Shown: positions 37,696 through 46,620 of the stretch, piece after piece
How the letters are laid out: the number at the start of each line of letters is the position of its first letter
Numbering within the stretch: the stretch's first letter is position 1
Source of the DNA: Cytophagaceae bacterium
GTDB taxonomy: Bacteria > Bacteroidota > Bacteroidia > Cytophagales > Spirosomataceae
Reading direction: 5' to 3'
NCBI GenBank assembly: GCA_027486845.1
Contig: JAIXOL010000075.1
Span: 46,499 to 110,498 of the forward strand
Length of the DNA stretch: 64,000 nt
Made by a program: the position numbers and the translations under genes
The notes under the pieces: model-generated
What the model was told of the DNA's origin: nothing
Database searches by the model: none
What the model saw: the letters and a program-made list of their open reading frames with translations, nothing else

Positions 37696-40392
37696 TTACT
37701 CGGTTGTTGGAGTTTCAGACGAATCCACTACTTCAGTTGCCGATGATTCATCCATTGCAACATCAACGTCACTTGGGTTCTCAACTTCATCTTCCTCCTC
37801 ACGAATAATTCTAGTTACTGATGCAATATCGTCAGAATCACTCATACGAATGAGTTTAACACCTTGTGTATTACGTCCCATTACGCGTAAATCAGAAACT
37901 TTAATTCGGATAGCCACACCTTTTTTAGTGATAATCATTAAATCATCATCATCGGTAACTTCCTTGATAGTAACTAAAGAACCCGTTTTCTCGGTTATGT
38001 TTAAGGTTTTTACTCCCTTCGCTCCTCTTGACGTTATGCGATAGTCTTCCACGTCAGAACGCTTTCCGTAACCTTTATCTGATACAACTAAAAGTTGAGT
38101 ATCTTCTCTAGAAACACAGACCATTCCGATTACTCTGTCGCCTTCTTCGAGGTTAATACCACGTACACCAGTTGCTGTTCGTCCCATTGGGCGAGTACCA
38201 GACTCGTGGAAACGAACTACTTTACCATTTCGTGCGGCGATTACAATATTGTTATTTCCGTTCGTAAGGGCTACATCCAATAGATTATCGCCTTCAGCAA
38301 TGTTGATTGCAATAATACCCCCTTGACGTGGACGTGAATAAGCCTCCAAAAGAGTTTTTTTCACAGTTCCATCTTCGGTACACATAACAATATAATTATT
38401 CTTGATATAATCTTCGTCAACGAGTGTTTTTACATTCAAAACGGCCTGAATCTTATCATCGGATTCGATATTGATAAGATTTTGAATCGCTCTACCTTTT
38501 GATGTTTTTGCTCCTTCAGGTGCTTCAAACACACGCATCCAAAACAAACGTCCTTTTCTGGTAAAGAATAAGAGATAATTGTGATTAGTAGCAGCAAAAA
38601 GATGTTCGGTATAATCAGCATCTTTGGTTTTTACACCACGTGAACCTGTACCTCCACGCCCTTGTGTACGATATTCTTGTAGCGGTGTACGCTTGATGTA
38701 GCCTTGATTTGAAATCGTTACGAGCATTTCATCATCCGGAATCATATCTTCGATACTGAATTCTCCTGCAGCCATTTCTATTTTCGAGCGACGAGCATCA
38801 CCATAGCGGGCTTTCAATTCTACCAATTCATCTTTAATAATTGTACGTTTACGTTCTTCCGAAGCTAAAATTGACCTTAAATCATCAATTAGGGCTTTGA
38901 TTTCATTGTATTCGCCGATAATTTTATCACGCTCTAAACCTGTGAGGCGTTGCAAACGCATATCCAAGATAGCTTTTGCCTGAACTTCACTCAAAATTAT
39001 GCCAGCTGCCGCATCATTATCGTATGTATCAATAATTTGGAGACGTTGAAGACCTGTTGTCAAGAACTCTTCTCTTTGTTTTTCGGTCATAAAATTACCT
39101 GCTATCAAAGCTGCTTTTGCTTCATCAGCATCTTTCGACTTACGGATGAGTGCAATTACAGCATCGAGATAATCTAAGGCAATCAACAAACCAACTAAGA
39201 TATGAGCTCTTTTTTGAGCTTCTCTTAAATCGTATTGCGTACGGCGAGTAATGATTTCCATTCTATGATCAACATAGAAGCGAATCATGTCTTTAAGATT
39301 TACGGTTACGGGGCGACCTTTCGATAAGGCAACATTATTGATACTAAAAGATGATTGCAGCTCAGTATATTTGAAGAGGTTATTCAGAACCACATTCGGA
39401 ACGGCATCTTTACGGAGGTCATATACGATACGCATCCCATCACGGTCTGACTCGTCACGCATATCGGAGATTCCTTCGATTTTCTTATCATTAATCAAAC
39501 CAGCAGTTTTTTCAATCATTGATGCCTTATTAACCATATAAGGAATTTCGGTAACAACGATTTGATCTTTACCTGTTTTTGAAACTTCGAAGTTGGCAAC
39601 TGCTCTTAGTACGATACGTCCACGGCCAGTTTCAAATGCAGATTTTACACCACTATAACCGTAGATAATTGCACCTGTCGGAAAATCAGGAGCTTTGACA
39701 TGCACCATCAGTTCGTCGATGGTTATATCATTATTGTCAATGTAGGCAACAATACCATCAACTACTTCCGAGAGGTTGTGCGGAGCCATATTGGTGGCCA
39801 TACCTACTGCAATACCCGACGAACCGTTTAATAGTAAATTTGGTATTTTACCAGGCATTACTGATGGTTCTTCGAGGGAATCATCAAAATTTGGTTGAAA
39901 ATCAACGGTTTCTTTGTTGATATCAGCCAAAAGTTCTTCAGCGATACGTTTTAAACGTGCCTCAGTATAACGCATAGCGGCTGGTGAATCACCATCAATT
40001 GACCCAAAGTTACCTTGTCCGTCAACGAGCATATACCGTAGCGACCAAGGTTGAGCCATACGCACCATTGTTCCATAAACTGATGAGTCGCCGTGTGGGT
40101 GGAATTTACCTAATACCTCCCCTACTATACGGGCAGATTTTTTGTATGCACGATTATGATAAACACCCAACTCTGCCATTCCATAAAGAACACGGCGGTG
40201 AACAGGTTTCAGCCCATCACGAACATCGGGTAAAGCACGTGAAATGATAACTGACATTGAATAATCAATGTAAGCACCACGCATTTCGTCTTCGATGTTG
40301 ATTGGGATAACTGTGCCGTTGTTGGAAGATAGCGAATCATCGCCAGTTAGAGGTGGGACACCGCCCGATAAATTTTCTGTTTCCTCAGCCAT
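37696..40392 (-). CDS. gyrA: DNA gyrase subunit A
   Basis: 898 residues. Type IIA topoisomerase breakage-reunion subunit introducing negative supercoils. Seen: [24 protein letters not shown] near residue 42, [19 protein letters not shown] (quinolone-resistance region, Ser at position 83 equivalent), catalytic tyrosine in AMRYTEARL near residue 137, a helical tower domain, and a C-terminal DNA-wrapping beta-pinwheel with GyrA-box-like [10 protein letters not shown] near 578. The tail is a short acidic extension. The GyrA box identifies it as gyrase A rather than ParC. gyrB is not nearby. Confidence 0.95.
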   Translation of the reverse strand: MAEETENLSGGVPPLTGDDSLSSNNGTVIPINIEDEMRGAYIDYSMSVIISRALPDVRDGLKPVHRRVLYGMAELGVYHNRAYKKSARIVGEVLGKFHPHGDSSVYGTMVRMAQPWSLRYMLVDGQGNFGSIDGDSPAAMRYTEARLKRIAEELLADINKETVDFQPNFDDSLEEPSVMPGKIPNLLLNGSSGIAVGMATNMAPHNLSEVVDGIVAYIDNNDITIDELMVHVKAPDFPTGAIIYGYSGVKSAFETGRGRIVLRAVANFEVSKTGKDQIVVTEIPYMVNKASMIEKTAGLINDKKIEGISDMRDESDRDGMRIVYDLRKDAVPNVVLNNLFKYTELQSSFSINNVALSKGRPVTVNLKDMIRFYVDHRMEIITRRTQYDLREAQKRAHILVGLLIALDYLDAVIALIRKSKDADEAKAALIAGNFMTEKQREEFLTTGLQRLQIIDTYDNDAAAGIILSEVQAKAILDMRLQRLTGLERDKIIGEYNEIKALIDDLRSILASEERKRTIIKDELVELKARYGDARRSKIEMAAGEFSIEDMIPDDEMLVTISNQGYIKRTPLQEYRTQGRGGTGSRGVKTKDADYTEHLFAATNHNYLLFFTRKGRLFWMRVFEAPEGAKTSKGRAIQNLINIESDDKIQAVLNVKTLVDEDYIKNNYIVMCTEDGTVKKTLLEAYSRPRQGGIIAINIAEGDNLLDVALTNGNNNIVIAARNGKVVRFHESGTRPMGRTATGVRGINLEEGDRVIGMVCVSREDTQLLVVSDKGYGKRSDVEDYRITSRGAKGVKTLNITEKTGSLVTIKEVTDDDDLMIITKKGVAIRIKVSDLRVMGRNTQGVKLIRMSDSDDIASVTRIIREEEDEVENPSDVDVAMDESSATEVVDSSETPTTE

Positions 40393-40472
40393 TAGCCTTT
40401 AATTTTACTTAAATGAAGATTATTATATAACTCTTTTAGGTTTCTATTGTACTTTTCTTGTTGAATGATATA

Positions 40473-40503
40473 CAAATTTACAAAAATATTATTGATTTTG
40501 CAA
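40473..40503 (-). promoter_or_regulatory. Probable gyrA promoter
   Basis: Minus strand: TAAATTTG at 40473-40480 as -7 element, with TTG at 40501-40503 twenty bases farther upstream as -33. Confidence 0.5.
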
Positions 40504-40675
40504 GGAAAATGCGGTGTTTAAAGGTCACTATTGATGTTTTATGATATACTTATTGTACTTTTAATATTTTATATGCTTTTGTTATTTTAATAAATTATTT
40601 ATAAAAAATATACTCATAGTATGTTATATAAATATTATTTTTATATCTATAAATTATTATTAACCATTTGTTAGA

Positions 40676-41029
40676 ATGAAAGGACTGAATAAAGTAACAT
40701 TAATTGGAAATTTGGGCAATAATCCCGAAATTAATATCTTGGACAAAGACATTAAAGTCGCTAAATTTTCTTTGGCTACCTCTGAGACATATAAAGATGA
40801 TAAAGGACAAAAACATACGATAACGGACTGGCATAATATAGTTTTATGGCGAGGTTTGGCTGATTTAGCTCAGAATTTCCTCCACAAAGGAAGTTTGGCT
40901 TATATTGAAGGTAAACTAAAAACCCGAAGTTATGACGACAAAGATGGTCGAAAAGTATATGTAACGGAGGTAATTGGAGAACAAATACTATTGCTAGACA
41001 AGAAAACCGACAATAATCATGGCAATTGA
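40676..41029 (+). CDS. ssb: Single-stranded DNA-binding protein
   Basis: 117 residues. OB-fold SSB: MKGLNKVTLIGNLGNNPEI... VAKFSLATSETYKDDKGQK... DWHNIVLWRGLADLAQNFLHKGSLAYIEGKLKTRSYDDKDGRKVYVTEVI matches the family from residue 1 to about 105. The C-terminal tail is short (LLLDKKTDNNHGN) and lacks the acidic DDDxPF tip that recruits partner proteins in housekeeping SSBs, so it may be an accessory paralogue. Its end overlaps the start of the tyrosine recombinase gene by 11 bases, which implies translational coupling with it. Confidence 0.92.
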   Translation: MKGLNKVTLIGNLGNNPEINILDKDIKVAKFSLATSETYKDDKGQKHTITDWHNIVLWRGLADLAQNFLHKGSLAYIEGKLKTRSYDDKDGRKVYVTEVIGEQILLLDKKTDNNHGN

Positions 41030-42101
41030 AATTAGGTATGAACTCGCAATACATCATGGAAAAGATGTAATTTTTATTCGTTTTGAACGAAACGAAGAAT
41101 TAAATATTCGTGTAAAAAAACTGGTTGGCGTTCGATGGAGTCAAACGCATAAGGCTTGGTATGTACTGGATTCTGCTTTTTATCGTGAGAAATTTTGTTT
41201 AACTCCCAAAGCACTTATTGGTAAAGAGGTACTTTCTCAAATACACCCTGTGAATCAAATGGCACTTCAAAAATATGTCGAAACTTTACAACTAAAGGCT
41301 TACAGTCTTAATACAATTACCACTTATAAAAATGAGTTTGCTCAATTGCTTTATATTCTGAAAGACAAGAATGTTGATGAATTAGAAGCTAATCGACTGA
41401 GGGATTATTTTGTTTATTGCATAAATATCTTAAAACTATCTGAAAACACGCTACATAGCCGAATCAATGCAGTGAAATTTTATTTTGAGAAGGTTTTAAA
41501 ACGTGAAAAGTTTTTCTTTGATATTCCTCGACCAAAGAAACCTTTGCAATTGCCCAACGTTTTGGCATTGAGTCAAGTAGAGCGATTATTTTCAAAATTA
41601 GAGAACTTAAAACATAAAACTATGCTTTATTTGGCATACTCGGCGGGACTACGAGTAAGTGAGGTTGTAAATTTGAGAGTAAAAGATATTCATTCGGCAC
41701 GAATGGTCATAAACATTAAGGGAGCTAAAGGAAAAAAAGACCGCACGGTATCTCTTTCACAGGGAATTTTAGAACTTTTACGGAAATACTATCTTTCATA
41801 TAAACCTAAATATTGGCTTTTTGAGGGTCAGTACAGAGAAGAACAATATAGTACAAGAAGTCTTCAACAAGTATTTCATAGAGCGAAAAATGAGGCAAAA
41901 ATAATACAAGATGTAACGTTTCATAGCCTTAGACACAGCTACGCAACGCACCTCCATGAGCGAGGAACAGACATAAAATTGATTCAAGAATTACTGGGGC
42001 ATAACGATATAAAGACAACACTTAGATATACACATGTGAGTAATAGAACAATAGAAAATATTGCAAGTCCTTTTGAACAGCTTAATTTAAAAAAGGAATA
42101 A
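41019..42101 (+). CDS. Tyrosine recombinase (XerD/integrase family) adjoining an integron-like array
   Basis: 360 residues. An N-terminal ~70-residue module (RFERNEELNIRVKKLVGVRWSQTHKAWYVL) of the type seen in Bacteroidota integrases precedes the core-binding SAM-like domain (residues ~85-170) and the catalytic domain. Catalytic residues: Arg in SAGLRVSEV, Lys in KGAKGKKDR, HSLRHSYATHL, GHNDIKTT and the Tyr of RYTHVS. No insert like the IntI-specific additional domain is evident between the second and third motifs. Translationally coupled to ssb and followed at once by repeats and cassette-like DNA on the same strand. It could be a Xer-like housekeeping enzyme or the recombinase of the array. 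Confidence 0.9.
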   Translation: MAIEIRYELAIHHGKDVIFIRFERNEELNIRVKKLVGVRWSQTHKAWYVLDSAFYREKFCLTPKALIGKEVLSQIHPVNQMALQKYVETLQLKAYSLNTITTYKNEFAQLLYILKDKNVDELEANRLRDYFVYCINILKLSENTLHSRINAVKFYFEKVLKREKFFFDIPRPKKPLQLPNVLALSQVERLFSKLENLKHKTMLYLAYSAGLRVSEVVNLRVKDIHSARMVINIKGAKGKKDRTVSLSQGILELLRKYYLSYKPKYWLFEGQYREEQYSTRSLQQVFHRAKNEAKIIQDVTFHSLRHSYATHLHERGTDIKLIQELLGHNDIKTTLRYTHVSNRTIENIASPFEQLNLKKE

Positions 42102-42152
42102 TATTTGGAGGTTTTCTGTATTATAAATAGTTTTGTGAGAATAAAACAGCAG

Positions 42153-42219
42153 AAAAGTACGACAAGAATAGTACAATGAAATATTATTTTTGTGCAAATA
42201 TATTCAAAAAGTACTACAA
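42153..42219 (+). other. attI-like direct repeats upstream of the first cassette
   Basis: AAAAGTACGACAA (42153-42165) and AAAAGTACTACAA (42207-42219) differ at one base. They lie between the recombinase gene and the first putative recombination point (42239), where an integron attI with extra integrase-binding repeats would be. Confidence 0.35.
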
Positions 42220-42239
42220 AACTTTCGTATATTAGAGAG

Positions 42240-44149
42240 TTGTGCGTCATTCTAAAACGACACCGCTAACCTTGAAACGAAAAAAAAATTAATATATGCA
42301 ATTTAGACCAACAACTGTACTTGGACTTTTTGATAGTTCACAAAAACATTTTATAATTCCAGTTTACCAAAGAGCCTATTCTTGGGACAAAGACCAATGG
42401 AATATATTTTTAACCGACTTAAAAGAACAAATAAGAGGAGATAATAGCTATTTTTATGGAAACCTTTTACTTGAAACCGTCAAAAAGGATATTCAATATG
42501 AAATAATTGATGGACAGCAAAGACTAACCACATTGACGATTTTTATCAGAGCCATTCTTGACATTTTAAAGAAACGAAGTACAACCGAAACCGAAATAGA
42601 AATAGACTTTGAATCAAAAGAAAATATTTATTTCAAAAATGGTGGTAATATTAAACTAAGACCAGTTGAGTATGACAGAGCTTGTTTTGAAACTCTTATT
42701 GTTGAAGGAAAACCAAAATTTGAAACGGCAACACCTTCACAAGAAAGAATAAAAAATGGTAGGAAACATTTTTCAACTGAACTTGATAAACTAACAACAA
42801 AAGACCTTTTAAGTATTCTTGACAAATTAGAATCAACTGAACTTACTTGCATAGAATTAAGTGGTAAAAAAGATTCTGCATTAATGTTTGAATTACAGAA
42901 TAATCGTGGAAAGGATTTGACCAATATGGAAAAAATCAAATCCTACTTTATGTATCAAATGTATGTTTACAGTCCCGAAGAAGAAACAGAAACCAATATA
43001 GAGTTTGTTTCCAATATTTTCAAACTTATTTATCTAATTATAAATGATTTGAAAAGTCTGAACGAAGACAGCGTTTTAATATATCACTGTAATGCTTTTA
43101 TAAAAGGCTATCCTTACAGAACATTAGACGATATTAAAGAGGTTTTTGTAAACTCAACAGACAAAGTTAAATGGATTAAAGGCTTTGTAACAGAATTGCA
43201 CACTTCCTTTTCTAATATTAAGAAAATGGAAAACTCAACATTACCATACTTACAAGATTTGCGTAGTTTGTCAATTCCTGCGTTTGTTTATCCTTTCATT
43301 ATCAAAGGTTACAAATACTTCAATGAAAAAGAAGACGATTTGAATACACTTTATAACATTTTGGAAGTTGTAGTATTTCGTTACAGACTAATCAACAGTC
43401 GTGCAGATTTTATCAGCAGACTAAATGAAATTTTATTAGGCTTTGATGGCGACCTTGGTAAACTCAAAAATCACTTTAAAAACAAATTAAATGAAGCCTG
43501 GTATTGGGGCGACAACAGAATGAAGGAATATTTAAAAGGCTATATGTATGAAAATAGAATTTTGAATTATTTGCTTTGGAAATACGAAGACTCATTACAA
43601 AATCGTGGTTATAATATCGGAAACTGTACAATTGAAAGTGAACAAATTGAACATATTTCACCACAAAAACCAACAAATGGCGACCCGATAGCGACAGGTT
43701 ATGATGTTGATGAAAACAATGAATATATAGACGGATTTGCAGATAAAGAACTTAATTGTTTAGGAAATTTGATGCTTATTTCAGGTTCTCATAATGCTTC
43801 AATTGGAAACAAACCATTTTCAGACAAATTAACTTCGTACAAATCAAATCCATTATTAAAGCAACAAGCCGAAATTGTAGATTTTTTGGACAACGGAACT
43901 ATCAAATGGGGTGCAAGTGAAATATTGGAAAGACACGAAAAAATTGTGAACAAATTTGCAATTCCAAAGTGGGATTTTGACAACATAAAAACCAAATAAA
44001 ATATAGACAAATAAAGAACGAACGCACAACAGCAGTTTGGCAAAATGGCGGGTTCAGTGCTAAATTGAACATTCGGATTTCTAATAAACATTAGTGCTAA
44101 ATTGAAAGTAAGTGCTTCAAAATCCGCCACTTCGCCAAGCTGCAAAACG
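42240..44149 (+). mobile_element. Integron-like gene cassette A (DUF262 gene)
   Basis: Starts inside G^TTGTGCGT (42239-42247) and ends at the G of GTTGTTT (44149). Its attC-like site begins with ACGCACAAC (44022-44030), the exact 9-base reverse complement of the start, as expected if the ends join on excision. One ORF fills it. Confidence 0.65.
42296..43999 (+). CDS. DUF262/DUF1524 (GmrSD-like) putative defence nuclease
   Basis: 567 residues. The N-terminal DUF262 domain (ParB/sulfiredoxin-like) has IPVYQRAYSWDKDQW near residue 21 and the motif IIDGQQRLTTLTIF near residue 72. The C terminus carries the HNH-type DUF1524 signature QIEHISPQKP near residue 450, then LGNLMLISGSHNASIGNKPFSDKLTSY. 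This is the GmrSD architecture: type IV restriction enzymes cutting modified phage DNA, with an NTP-dependent GmrS-like part and a nuclease GmrD-like part fused. It is the only ORF of the first integron-like cassette and starts 56 bases inside it. A defence role is family inference. Confidence 0.85.
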   Translation: MQFRPTTVLGLFDSSQKHFIIPVYQRAYSWDKDQWNIFLTDLKEQIRGDNSYFYGNLLLETVKKDIQYEIIDGQQRLTTLTIFIRAILDILKKRSTTETEIEIDFESKENIYFKNGGNIKLRPVEYDRACFETLIVEGKPKFETATPSQERIKNGRKHFSTELDKLTTKDLLSILDKLESTELTCIELSGKKDSALMFELQNNRGKDLTNMEKIKSYFMYQMYVYSPEEETETNIEFVSNIFKLIYLIINDLKSLNEDSVLIYHCNAFIKGYPYRTLDDIKEVFVNSTDKVKWIKGFVTELHTSFSNIKKMENSTLPYLQDLRSLSIPAFVYPFIIKGYKYFNEKEDDLNTLYNILEVVVFRYRLINSRADFISRLNEILLGFDGDLGKLKNHFKNKLNEAWYWGDNRMKEYLKGYMYENRILNYLLWKYEDSLQNRGYNIGNCTIESEQIEHISPQKPTNGDPIATGYDVDENNEYIDGFADKELNCLGNLMLISGSHNASIGNKPFSDKLTSYKSNPLLKQQAEIVDFLDNGTIKWGASEILERHEKIVNKFAIPKWDFDNIKTK

Positions 44150-44155
44150 TTGTTT
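44022..44155 (+). repeat. attC-like imperfect palindrome of cassette A
   Basis: Outer boxes ACGCACAAC and GTTGTTT; inner arms 44032-44051 and 44124-44143 are reverse complements at 17 of 20 positions (GCAGTTTGGC...GCCAAGCTGC), with mismatches as in attC hairpins. About 72 bases separate the arms. Confidence 0.6.
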
Positions 44156-44268
44156 CGGCTGACGAAAACTGCCAAATATTTGTAAGTAACTCATTATCAG
44201 TAATTTATATCGACTGACGTTCGGACGGACGAGTTTCAAATCCCCCACCTGACCACAAGCCCTGTTCG
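44150..44268 (+). mobile_element. Orphan half attC (cassette B remnant)
   Basis: No ORF. It is similar throughout to the right half of the attC-like site at 45203 (44149-44258 against 45288-45396), and ends at the G of GTTAGGC. Probably what is left after a deletion removed a cassette's gene and left attC half. Confidence 0.5.
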
Positions 44269-44332
44269 TTAGGCACAATGTAATGAGAACACAAAACCTC
44301 GAATAACCAATCAAAATTCAATAAATAATTTG

Positions 44333-44340
44333 TAAATTTG
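44333..44340 (+). promoter_or_regulatory. -7 element inside cassette C
   Basis: TAAATTTG, 22 bases before the Rpn-like start codon, suggests the cassette carries its own promoter. Confidence 0.4.
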
Positions 44341-44361
44341 CCCCATAATTTAAAACAAAAG

Positions 44362-45192
44362 ATGAAGGCAAAATACGTAAACCCATTTACCGACTTTGGA
44401 TTTAAAAAAATCTTTGGCGAAGAAGCAAGCAAACCAATGCTTATTGACTTCTTGACAAATTTATTGCCTGAAACTCACATTGTGGACTTGACTTTCAAGG
44501 ACAAAGATAAACTTGGACAGACAGAGGACGACAGAAAAGCCATATACGACATCTATTGCGAAAACAATTTGGGTGAAAAAATAATTGTCGAACTTCAAAA
44601 AGCAAAGCAAAATTACTTCAAGGATAGAACAGTTTATTACTCAACATTTCCCATTCAAGAACAAGCTGAAAAAGGAGAATGGAACTACCAATTAAAATAT
44701 GTGTACTGTATTGGTATCTTGGACTTTAAATTTAATGACAAAGTTAAAAATGGAGAGGGTGAAGTAATTCATACCGTTCAACTTAAAGACCAAAACAACA
44801 AGATTTTTTATGAAAAATTAAAATTTGTCTATTTAGAAATGCCTCATTTTATCAAAGAGGAACATGAACTCGAAACCCGTTTAGACAAATGGTTATATTT
44901 CATTAGACACTTGGAAGATTTTCAGACCATTCCAGAAATATTCAAGGACGAAGTTTTTATCCAAGCCTTTGGAAAAGCTGAAATTGCAAAATATAGCGAA
45001 GAAGAACGCCACGATTATGAACAAAGTTTAAAAAACTATCGGGACTTGAAGGGCGTTATTGACACAGCTTTTGACGATGGACAAATTCAAAGGACTTTTG
45101 AAATTGCAAGAAAAGGTAAATTGATGAGATTATCAACGGACGACTTAATCAAACTGACAGGACTTTCTAAAAGTGAAATTGACGGACTGTAA
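44362..45192 (+). CDS. Rpn-family PD-(D/E)XK nuclease
   Basis: 276 residues from the ATG at 44362. The start MKAKYVNPFTDFGFKKIFGEEASKPMLIDFLTNLL is the hallmark of the Rpn/PDDEXK_2 (formerly YhgA-like transposase) family; the nuclease core continues with DRKAIYDIYCENNLGEKIIVELQKAK (active-site D, E-x-Q). The C terminus is a helical region ending DDLIKLTGLSKSEID, typical of the family. Rpn proteins promote RecA-independent recombination, and some have been tied to phage defence or toxin-like activity. It is the only ORF of its cassette. Not a classical transposase: no transposon ends are nearby. Confidence 0.88.
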   Translation: MKAKYVNPFTDFGFKKIFGEEASKPMLIDFLTNLLPETHIVDLTFKDKDKLGQTEDDRKAIYDIYCENNLGEKIIVELQKAKQNYFKDRTVYYSTFPIQEQAEKGEWNYQLKYVYCIGILDFKFNDKVKNGEGEVIHTVQLKDQNNKIFYEKLKFVYLEMPHFIKEEHELETRLDKWLYFIRHLEDFQTIPEIFKDEVFIQAFGKAEIAKYSEEERHDYEQSLKNYRDLKGVIDTAFDDGQIQRTFEIARKGKLMRLSTDDLIKLTGLSKSEIDGL

Positions 45193-45202
45193 GTAAATGC
45201 AC

Positions 45203-45413
45203 TGTGCCTAACATAGTATTTGGCAAGTGGGGGCTGACGGAAGTAATTGAACATTAGGAATTTTATTGTACCGCACGGGCGGCCCCGTTTTGTTTCGGCG
45301 GACGGAAACTGCCAAGCATTTGTAAGTAATTGAACATCAATAATTTAACTCGGCAGACGTTCGGGCGAACGAGTTTCAAAGCCCCCACCAGCCACAATAC
45401 TTTTACGTTGTGT
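45203..45413 (+). repeat. attC-like imperfect palindrome of cassette C
   Basis: R'' box in TGTGCCTAAC, R' position GTTGTGT (45407). Arms 45215-45235 and 45380-45401 pair at 19 of 22 aligned positions with one unpaired base, as attC extrahelical bases require. A long 144-base variable part lies between. Confidence 0.65.
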
Positions 45414-45481
45414 GCCATGCTAAAAAAACAGGATTCAACGTTTTCGTGACATAAAATTAGAATTTTTCGTACATTTGACAC

Positions 45482-46009
45482 ATGGAAAATTCAGAAGAAA
45501 TAGGACTTGATTTTATCATTGACAAGCTGACAAACAGTATTGAAAATGTTATTACAGGCGACAGCTTTGCGACCGAAATTTCTATTCTGACAAACGCTGA
45601 CTTGAAAACTGTTAGTAAAAAGAATGGTTGGCTTTTTAGTTGAAAAGACGAATTCAAAGAACCAACTCGTGACGTTTATAAGCTGACAATTGCCAATAAT
45701 TCAACTATAATTCAAGGACTTATAAGTTTGGAAGTAAAAGAAGACCATGTTTATATGCACTTGGTTGAGAGCTCACCTTTTAATAAGGGTAAGACAAAAG
45801 TGTATTCAGGAGTTGCGGGAAATTTAGTAGCTTTTGCTTGTAAATTTTCTTTTCGGCGTGGACATGAAGGAAATGTATCTTTCCTTTCCAAAACACAACT
45901 CATTGAACATTATGAAAAAACACTTGGTGCATTTCATTTTGGCGGACGAGTTATGATAATTGAAACACAAGCTGCACTCAGACTTATCAACAAATATTTT
46001 CAAAATTAA
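45482..46009 (+). pseudogene. GNAT-like protein gene with in-frame stop
   Basis: Reading from ATG 45482 gives MENSEEIGLDFIIDKLTNSI...NGWLFS, then TGA (45641-45643), then the same frame continues KDEFKEPTRDVYKLT... to the TAA at 46007. One TGG to TGA change would explain it (176 codons in total). The C-terminal half resembles a GNAT acetyltransferase fold (KVYSGVAGNLVAFACKFSF, like an acetyl-CoA loop). A shortened product could start at ATG 45755-45760 region. Together with the small ORF that follows it looks like a toxin-antitoxin-type pair in a third cassette; the nonsense mutation may have silenced the toxin. Confidence 0.65.
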
Positions 46010-46014
46010 AAGAT

Positions 46015-46188
46015 ATGAAAACCAACAAAATTGACTTAGATTTAGATTTTATCGGTGGACAAGGTTCATTGACAAAAACAGAAGAAAAAGAACTAAGCGA
46101 CTTTTTCAAAAGCCGAAAATTATCAGCAAGAACAAAAACTATTAGGAAACAAGTTGGGACAGACACTCGCCCAAATGTAGTAGTTTGA
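46015..46188 (+). CDS. Small partner protein of the GNAT-like gene, possibly frameshifted
   Basis: 57 residues (MKTNKIDLDLDFIGGQGSLT...), starting five bases after the GNAT-like frame. Its spacing and size suggest a partner or antitoxin. After its TGA a different frame, about 46184-46260, reads protein-like (KKAQPPTWVAVAQLLTKNKIL, 21 residues with its end at a stop), which hints that the original protein was longer and that a frameshift cut it. No known family was recognised with confidence. Confidence 0.4.
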   Translation: MKTNKIDLDLDFIGGQGSLTKTEEKELSDFFKSRKLSARTKTIRKQVGTDTRPNVVV

Positions 46189-46620
46189 CACTTCAACGGA
46201 CAAAAAAGCACAGCCACCAACATGGGTAGCTGTTGCACAACTACTCACCAAAAATAAAATTCTATAATATTGACCTCCATTTTGACGTTTATAAAAGAAA
46301 AAATAGGTTTTATACTTAACCAAAAATGGTTTGCGAAAATTCAAACACTTAATTGTCTCATTATCAGTGCTTTGTGCCGAGCTACGGTCGCCTCTGAACC
46401 TTTGCAACTCTGTGCCTTTTGAGTAAGAATAACTTAAATATTAAGAGATTTTACTCGCCTCAAAGTCTCAAACGAAAACTTTCTACCAACCGACTATTTG
46501 AAAATTGCAACACTATGCTTTTGTTCTTTTTTATAAGAGGGTAAAAGTTTTTCTATTTCATGTTTGCCTCAATCACTATTTTGTTATAAACTAAAAACTA
46601 TTCAACCAGAATTAAAAAAT
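46189..46620. other. Gene-free end of the cassette region
   Basis: Apart from the possible out-of-frame tail of the small ORF (to about 46260), nothing gene-like is visible. No attC-like palindrome complementary to GTTGTGTGCC (start of the third cassette) was found, so the array seems truncated here. Confidence 0.45.

Larger units (their letters stand above)
44269..45407 (+). mobile_element. Integron-like gene cassette C (Rpn nuclease gene)
   Basis: Begins in G^TTAGGCACA (44268-44277); its attC-like site begins with TGTGCCTAAC (45203-45212), an exact 10-base reverse complement. GTTAGGC and GCCTAAC are also the textbook R' and R'' boxes of integron attC sites. Confidence 0.7.

Noticed and set aside
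44362..45192. Insertion sequence with a transposase
   Set aside because: The Rpn family was formerly named putative transposase, but there are no terminal inverted repeats or target duplications; the flanks are attC-like.
46189..46560. attC site closing the third cassette
   Set aside because: GCACAAC at about 46226 matches the box loosely, but it lies in a coding-like stretch and has no pairing right arm.
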